DNA of 10,308 bases, taken from Gammaproteobacteria bacterium. Lineage in GTDB: Bacteria; Pseudomonadota; Gammaproteobacteria; Xanthomonadales; Wenzhouxiangellaceae. Below the pieces are notes generated by a model. The model did not search any database and was not told where the DNA came from. It was given only the letters and a program-made list of their open reading frames with translations. The stretch is from positions 1 through 10,308 of the forward strand of contig PWWM01000122.1 of NCBI GenBank assembly GCA_003561495.1, given 5' to 3'. This document shows, in pieces, positions 7,154 to 10,308 of this stretch. Position 1 is the stretch's first letter; each line of letters opens with the position of its first letter. A program made the translations under genes and the position numbers.

Positions 7154-7778
7154 TGCTGTTGTCGACCTCGATGTCAACATCGACTTCGATTTCTCCCCGC
7201 TGGAGTCGCTCCAGCATGCGGTCAAAGCCATCGCGACGGATCTCCTCACCGATCTGATTGCGGAAGGTGGTCACATAGGAAATTCCCTCGATGATGACAT
7301 CGAAGACCAGCCATTCACCATCACGCTTGCGCAGTACGTAATCGATCGGAATGCGCTGTCTGTTGTCGAGAACGATGCGGGTGCGAACCCGGGTCATGCG
7401 TTCGGTATTGTCTCCGCTCAGGGGCAGGACCTCGACCTGTTCGCGACTGCGAAACTCCAGCAGCCCAGTGGCATAGCGGCGCATGAGCATGTCCGAGAGC
7501 GCCTCGGCGAAAGCTTCCACCTGCTCGCGTTCCAATCCACGGCCATGCCGGCCGAGCACCAGGCGCGCCGAGTGGATCAGGTCCGAACGCGGCTTGAGAA
7601 TATCGGCCAGTTCGTCGCGCAGTAGCCCCGGGTTTTCCTTGTACTGTTCGCGATTGTCCTCGACCAGCTCGAACAGTTCGGTGGTGGTCTGGCGCACCAG
7701 TTCGACCGGATCATCATTGGCCAGCGCCGGCAAGGCCAGCAGCATGGAAACGGGGATCAGGAGCCAGCGTAGGTCCAT
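7143..7778 (-). CDS. mlaC: MlaC periplasmic phospholipid-binding protein
   Basis: MlaC ferries phospholipid across the periplasm between MlaA and the MlaD hexamer. The 211-residue product has a Sec signal peptide (hydrophobic 5-19, probable cleavage after ALA at 18-20, mature start NDDPVELV). The Ttg2D/MlaC fold shows in the helical N-terminal half (LKPRSDLIHSARLVLGRHGR, FAEALSDMLMRRYATGLLEF) and the family-typical DGEWLVFDVIIEGISYVTTF at 153-172. The C terminus ends in an acidic tail (EIEVDVDIEVD). The ATG at 7778 follows the mlaD TGA with no intervening base and is preceded by a near-perfect AAGGAGA (7786-7792) at a 7-base spacing, so it should be translated strongly. That makes sense for a soluble carrier needed in more copies than the membrane complex, though this is inference. 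Confidence 0.95.
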   Translation of the reverse strand: MDLRWLLIPVSMLLALPALANDDPVELVRQTTTELFELVEDNREQYKENPGLLRDELADILKPRSDLIHSARLVLGRHGRGLEREQVEAFAEALSDMLMRRYATGLLEFRSREQVEVLPLSGDNTERMTRVRTRIVLDNRQRIPIDYVLRKRDGEWLVFDVIIEGISYVTTFRNQIGEEIRRDGFDRMLERLQRGEIEVDVDIEVDNSNAG

Positions 7779-8240
7779 TCAATCATCTCCTTCGCTATCA
7801 AACATGTAGCGAGTAATCAGTTGTTCGAGTTGCAACGCGGAGTTGGTCAGCAGGATTCGATCACCATCACGCAAAGGCTCAGGTGATCCACCGGGTTCGA
7901 GACCGATGAATTGGTCGCCCAGAATGCCTGCGGTAAAGATGGAAGCCGAGGTGTCTTCCGGCAGATCATCGAATTCATCGGCGATCCGCATGACGACCCG
8001 GGCCTCGAAGGTGTCAGGGTCGAGGTTGATGCTTTCGACCATGCCGATGGTCACTCCACCCATGCTGACCCGTGCCCTGGGCTTGAGTCCGCCGACATTG
8101 GAAAAAGAGGCCGTTACCTGGTAACCGCCTGCGGCCACGACGCCTCGGTCGGTCGCCTGAACAGCCAGGAAGATGAGTGCGCCAATCGCCAGCAACAGAA
8201 AAACGCCGGCGGTCAGTTCGATCTGGTGTGATGATTTCAT
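7779..8240 (-). CDS. mlaD: MlaD, MCE-domain substrate-binding subunit anchored in the inner membrane
   Basis: MlaD forms a hexameric ring on the periplasmic face of MlaFEDB and passes lipid between MlaC and MlaE. The 153-residue product has a single N-terminal membrane helix (about 10-28, AGVFLLLAIGALIFLAVQA). One MCE domain follows (about 38-117), with ASFSNVGGLKPRARVSMGGV, IGMVESI and the typical TAGILGDQFIGLEPGG. Length and single-MCE architecture match the MlaD family rather than the multi-MCE PqiB or YebT proteins. The start at 8240 lies 21 bases after the mlaE stop with an AGGA some 12 bases upstream; the stop abuts the mlaC ATG. No anomalies were seen. Confidence 0.95.
   Translation of the reverse strand: MKSSHQIELTAGVFLLLAIGALIFLAVQATDRGVVAAGGYQVTASFSNVGGLKPRARVSMGGVTIGMVESINLDPDTFEARVVMRIADEFDDLPEDTSASIFTAGILGDQFIGLEPGGSPEPLRDGDRILLTNSALQLEQLITRYMFDSEGDD
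7786..7792 (-). promoter_or_regulatory. Strong Shine-Dalgarno sequence for mlaC
   Basis: On the minus strand this reads AAGGAGA, with 7 bases before the mlaC ATG at 7778. It lies within the last codons of mlaD and is the best ribosome binding site seen in the mla unit; the other starts depend on weaker sites or stop/start overlap. Confidence 0.7.
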
Positions 8241-8261
8241 GGTCGGTTGTTTTCCTGCGCG

Positions 8262-9029
8262 TTACAGCATGAAGGCAGACAGTACAAAATCGAGAATCAG
8301 TACCGAGATCGCCGTGGCAATCACGGTCTGGGTCGTGGCCAGGGCCACTCCTTCGCTGGTCGGGCGGGCAGTCCAGCCAAAGTAAACGGCCAGCCAGGAG
8401 GCCAGGAATCCGAAGGCCACGGCCTTGAGCATGCCATGGCCGAAATCGCGCCACAACTCGACGGTGGCCTGCATGTTGGCCCAGAAGGTGATCGGGTCTG
8501 ATCCCATCATGAACACGGCAAACACCACGCCACCCAGTATTGCGCAGACATTGAAGATCAATACCAGGGCCGGCACCGCCACGATGCCGGCCAACAGGCG
8601 CGGCTGGACAATGCGCTCCATTGGGTCGATGGCCATCAGGTCCAGGGCGTCGAGTTGTTCAGTGGCCCGCATCAGGCCGATTTCCGCGGTGATCGAAGTG
8701 CCGGCGCGGCCGGCAAACAGGAGCGTGGTCAGTACCGGGCCCAGCTCGCGAAAAAGCGACAGTGCGAGCACGGTGCTGACGGCATCGGCGGCCCCGAAGC
8801 GTGACAAGGTGTCGTAGGTCTGCAGGGTCAGCACCAGGCCGACGAAGAAGCCGCCGGTGACGATGATGACCAGCGAGCGCACCCCTGCAAAGTAGATCTG
8901 GCGCAGGGTTTCTCCGGCCTGAAGTCGCGTCAGCCGCATGCGCGAGATCGCGGTCAGCAAAAACAGCCCGGCGCGACCGAGGTGTCGGATTGGATCAAGC
9001 CAGCGTGTGGGCGTGGAAGCCGAATTCAT
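8262..9029 (-). CDS. mlaE: MlaE, ABC permease subunit of the phospholipid transporter
   Basis: MlaE is the inner-membrane permease of MlaFEDB and forms the lipid path beneath MlaD. The 255-residue product has several hydrophobic segments (about 51-70, 85-105, 143-175, 201-218 and 230-254). It carries the hallmark ELGPVLTTLLFAGRAG (95-110) and the adjacent TAEIGLMRATEQLDAL and MAIDP, the region that couples to the ATPase. The length is normal for the family. The ATG at 9029 overlaps the mlaF stop as ATGA. An AGGA nine bases upstream, within the end of mlaF, should serve as its ribosome binding site. Confidence 0.96.
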   Translation of the reverse strand: MNSASTPTRWLDPIRHLGRAGLFLLTAISRMRLTRLQAGETLRQIYFAGVRSLVIIVTGGFFVGLVLTLQTYDTLSRFGAADAVSTVLALSLFRELGPVLTTLLFAGRAGTSITAEIGLMRATEQLDALDLMAIDPMERIVQPRLLAGIVAVPALVLIFNVCAILGGVVFAVFMMGSDPITFWANMQATVELWRDFGHGMLKAVAFGFLASWLAVYFGWTARPTSEGVALATTQTVIATAISVLILDFVLSAFML

Positions 9030-9850
9030 CGACCGGATTCCTCGGTCAGCATCTCCTCGGTCAGGTCGGCGGCCGGGTAGTGAAAGGCGACTGGCCCGTC
9101 AGGCGATCCGTTGACAAACTGCTGAACCAGCTCATGACTGCTGTCGGCGAGCGTTTCCGGACCACCCTCGGCCACGACTCGGCCCTCGGAAATAATGCAG
9201 CAATAATCGGCAAACCGTGCCACTTCGCCCACATCATGGGTAATGACCACGCTGGTGGTGCGCACGGCCTGATTGATGTCGCGGATCAGGCGCAGTGACA
9301 CCCCCAGTGAAATCGGGTCCAGTCCGGCAAAGGGTTCATCGTAAAGAATGATGGCCGGATCCAGGGCCATGGCCCGTGCCATGGCGATCCGGCGATTCAT
9401 GCCCCCGGACAGTTCGCGCGGATACATTTCGGCCGCCCCGCGCAGGCCCACCGTTTGCAGCTTGAGCAGCACCAGCCTGCGAATCAGGCTTTCGGGCAGA
9501 GCGGTGTGTTCTCGAAGGGGCAGGGCGACATTGTCGAAACAGTTCAGGTCGGTAAACAGCGCGCCATTTTGCAGCAACACCCCAATGTTGCGCCGTAGCC
9601 GGTTAAGCTGCCGGCTGGTCATTTGGTCGACTCGTTCCGAATCGACCAGCACTTCGCCCTCATCCGGAGTCAACTGGCCGGTGATCAGTCGCATCACAGT
9701 GGTCTTTCCGGCCCCGCTGGGGCCCATCACGGCGGTGACCTTGCCGGCCGGAATCTCGAGGCTGAAATCTTCGAGAATCGGTCGTCCCCCAAGCTCGATG
9801 CTGACGCGTTTGAGCGTGATGGATGGACTGTTGGCGAAGGCTTCTTTCAT
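9026..9850 (-). CDS. mlaF: MlaF, ATPase subunit of the phospholipid transporter
   Basis: This is the ATP-hydrolysing subunit that powers MlaFEDB on the cytoplasmic side. The 274-residue protein has Walker A GPSGAGKTT (43-51), Q-loop Gln94, signature LSGGMNRRIAMARA (147-160), Walker B IILYDEP with Glu172, and switch His205 (VITHDVGEV). The LSGGM signature with following Arg-Arg and the FAGLDPIS stretch are typical of MlaF/Mkl-type ATPases. All catalytic residues are present. A C-terminal tail of about 25 residues follows the core; in the family this region contacts the partner subunit. It is the first mla gene, 81 bases downstream of hslU, with a weak ribosome binding site. I see no convincing promoter in the short gap, so read-through from hslU is possible. 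Confidence 0.96.
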   Translation of the reverse strand: MKEAFANSPSITLKRVSIELGGRPILEDFSLEIPAGKVTAVMGPSGAGKTTVMRLITGQLTPDEGEVLVDSERVDQMTSRQLNRLRRNIGVLLQNGALFTDLNCFDNVALPLREHTALPESLIRRLVLLKLQTVGLRGAAEMYPRELSGGMNRRIAMARAMALDPAIILYDEPFAGLDPISLGVSLRLIRDINQAVRTTSVVITHDVGEVARFADYCCIISEGRVVAEGGPETLADSSHELVQQFVNGSPDGPVAFHYPAADLTEEMLTEESGR

Positions 9851-9931
9851 TGCTTGTTGTGATTTGAGCCGGTGGCGGTGAGTTGAGACTGCCGGATGCG
9901 CGGGAAGTTTATCCCATTTGCATCAACGCCC

Positions 9932-10308
9932 TTACAGTATGAACCGACTCAGGTCTTCATCGGTGGAAAGTTCCTTGAGGTGGCGGTCGACGTACTCGGC
10001 ATCCACCGTCACCTTTTCGCCCGAGCGGTCGGGTGCGGCGAAGGAGATTTCCTCCAGCAGGTGTTCCAGCACGGTATGCAGGCGGCGTGCACCGATGTTT
10101 TCGGTGGACTCGTTGACGGCAAAGGAAATCTCGGCCAGGCGTGTGATGGCCTCGTCGTTGAATTCCAGGTTGATGCCCTCGGTGGCCAGCAAGGCCCGGT
10201 ATTGCTCGGTCAGGGAGGCATCGGGCTCGGTCAGGATTCGCTTGAAGTCCTCGACTGACAGCGCGCGCAGTTCGACCCGGATCGGCAATCGGCCCTGCAG
10301 TTCCGGCA
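9932..10308 (-). CDS. hslU: HslU C-terminal part, ATPase of the HslUV protease (partial)
   Basis: HslU is the AAA+ unfoldase that feeds substrates to the HslV peptidase in the cytoplasm. Only the last 125 or so codons are in the window, and the gene continues past the right edge. Recognisable features are PELQGRLPIRVEL at the edge (sensor-1/box VII area), then FKRILTEP, NIGARRLHTVLEHLLEEISF (sensor-2 region with its Arg) and the C-terminal DEDLSRFIL. That tail inserts into HslV to activate it, and the end Phe-Ile-Leu fits the family. It ends in TAA at 9932. The frame has no start within the window; the TTG at 10288 is an internal leucine. hslV would be expected just upstream, outside the window. 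Confidence 0.97.
   Translation of the reverse strand, partial: PELQGRLPIRVELRALSVEDFKRILTEPDASLTEQYRALLATEGINLEFNDEAITRLAEISFAVNESTENIGARRLHTVLEHLLEEISFAAPDRSGEKVTVDAEYVDRHLKELSTDEDLSRFIL

Noticed and set aside
9361..9390. Short direct repeat of CCATGGC-type sequence
   Set aside because: It encodes the MARAMA stretch after the ABC signature of MlaF and reflects repeated codons, not a repeat element.
9893..9925. Possible hairpin GGGA/TCCC between hslU and mlaF
   Set aside because: The stem is only four pairs and no T-run follows, so it does not support a terminator.
9905..9935. Possible promoter for mlaF (GATAAA as -10)
   Set aside because: No acceptable -35 hexamer at 16-18 bases; the match is no better than chance.

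Overview
The window looks like chromosomal core sequence from a GC-rich gammaproteobacterium. It holds no mobile elements, RNA genes or CRISPR arrays, and coding density is very high. Three things suggest an affiliation near Xanthomonadales/Chromatiales: methionine synthase is split into two ORFs (known in Xanthomonas-type bacteria), an ArsR-methyltransferase regulator of the SahR type sits next to it, and mlaA is built into the mla operon downstream of hslU. This placement is inference; no marker gene in the window fixes it.

Layout, left to right. (1) Positions 1-3823, minus strand: a three-gene transcription unit sahR - metH part 1 (homocysteine module) - metH part 2 (folate, B12 and activation modules, cut by the left edge). 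Both junctions are 4-base ATGA stop/start overlaps. A good sigma-70-like promoter (3862-3890) and an imperfect inverted repeat (3819-3848) precede the unit. (2) Positions 3965-6100, plus strand: a divergent PAS-PAS-GGDEF-EAL protein that makes and/or degrades cyclic di-GMP. (3) Positions 6102-9850, minus strand: a complete six-gene mla set in the order mlaF-E-D-C-B-A, which moves phospholipid between the outer and inner membranes. Most junctions overlap or abut. The unit converges on the GGDEF-EAL gene with one base between the two stop codons. (4) Positions 9932-10308, minus strand: the C-terminal end of hslU, the ATPase of the HslUV protease.

How the genes work together. The sahR-metH unit is a methyl-cycle module: the ArsR-methyltransferase fusion probably senses S-adenosylhomocysteine and controls the methionine synthase encoded behind it. 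The mla unit encodes the whole lipid-asymmetry pathway: outer-membrane lipoprotein MlaA, periplasmic carrier MlaC, and inner-membrane complex MlaFEDB. The cyclic-di-GMP protein has no evident functional link to either neighbour beyond sharing an intergenic region with sahR.

I see no clearly new system. The points most worth a second look are the sahR gene with no ATG/GTG/TTG start ahead of its intact DNA-binding domain, the inverted repeat beside its promoter, and the physically split metH. There is no gene-free stretch longer than about 150 bases.
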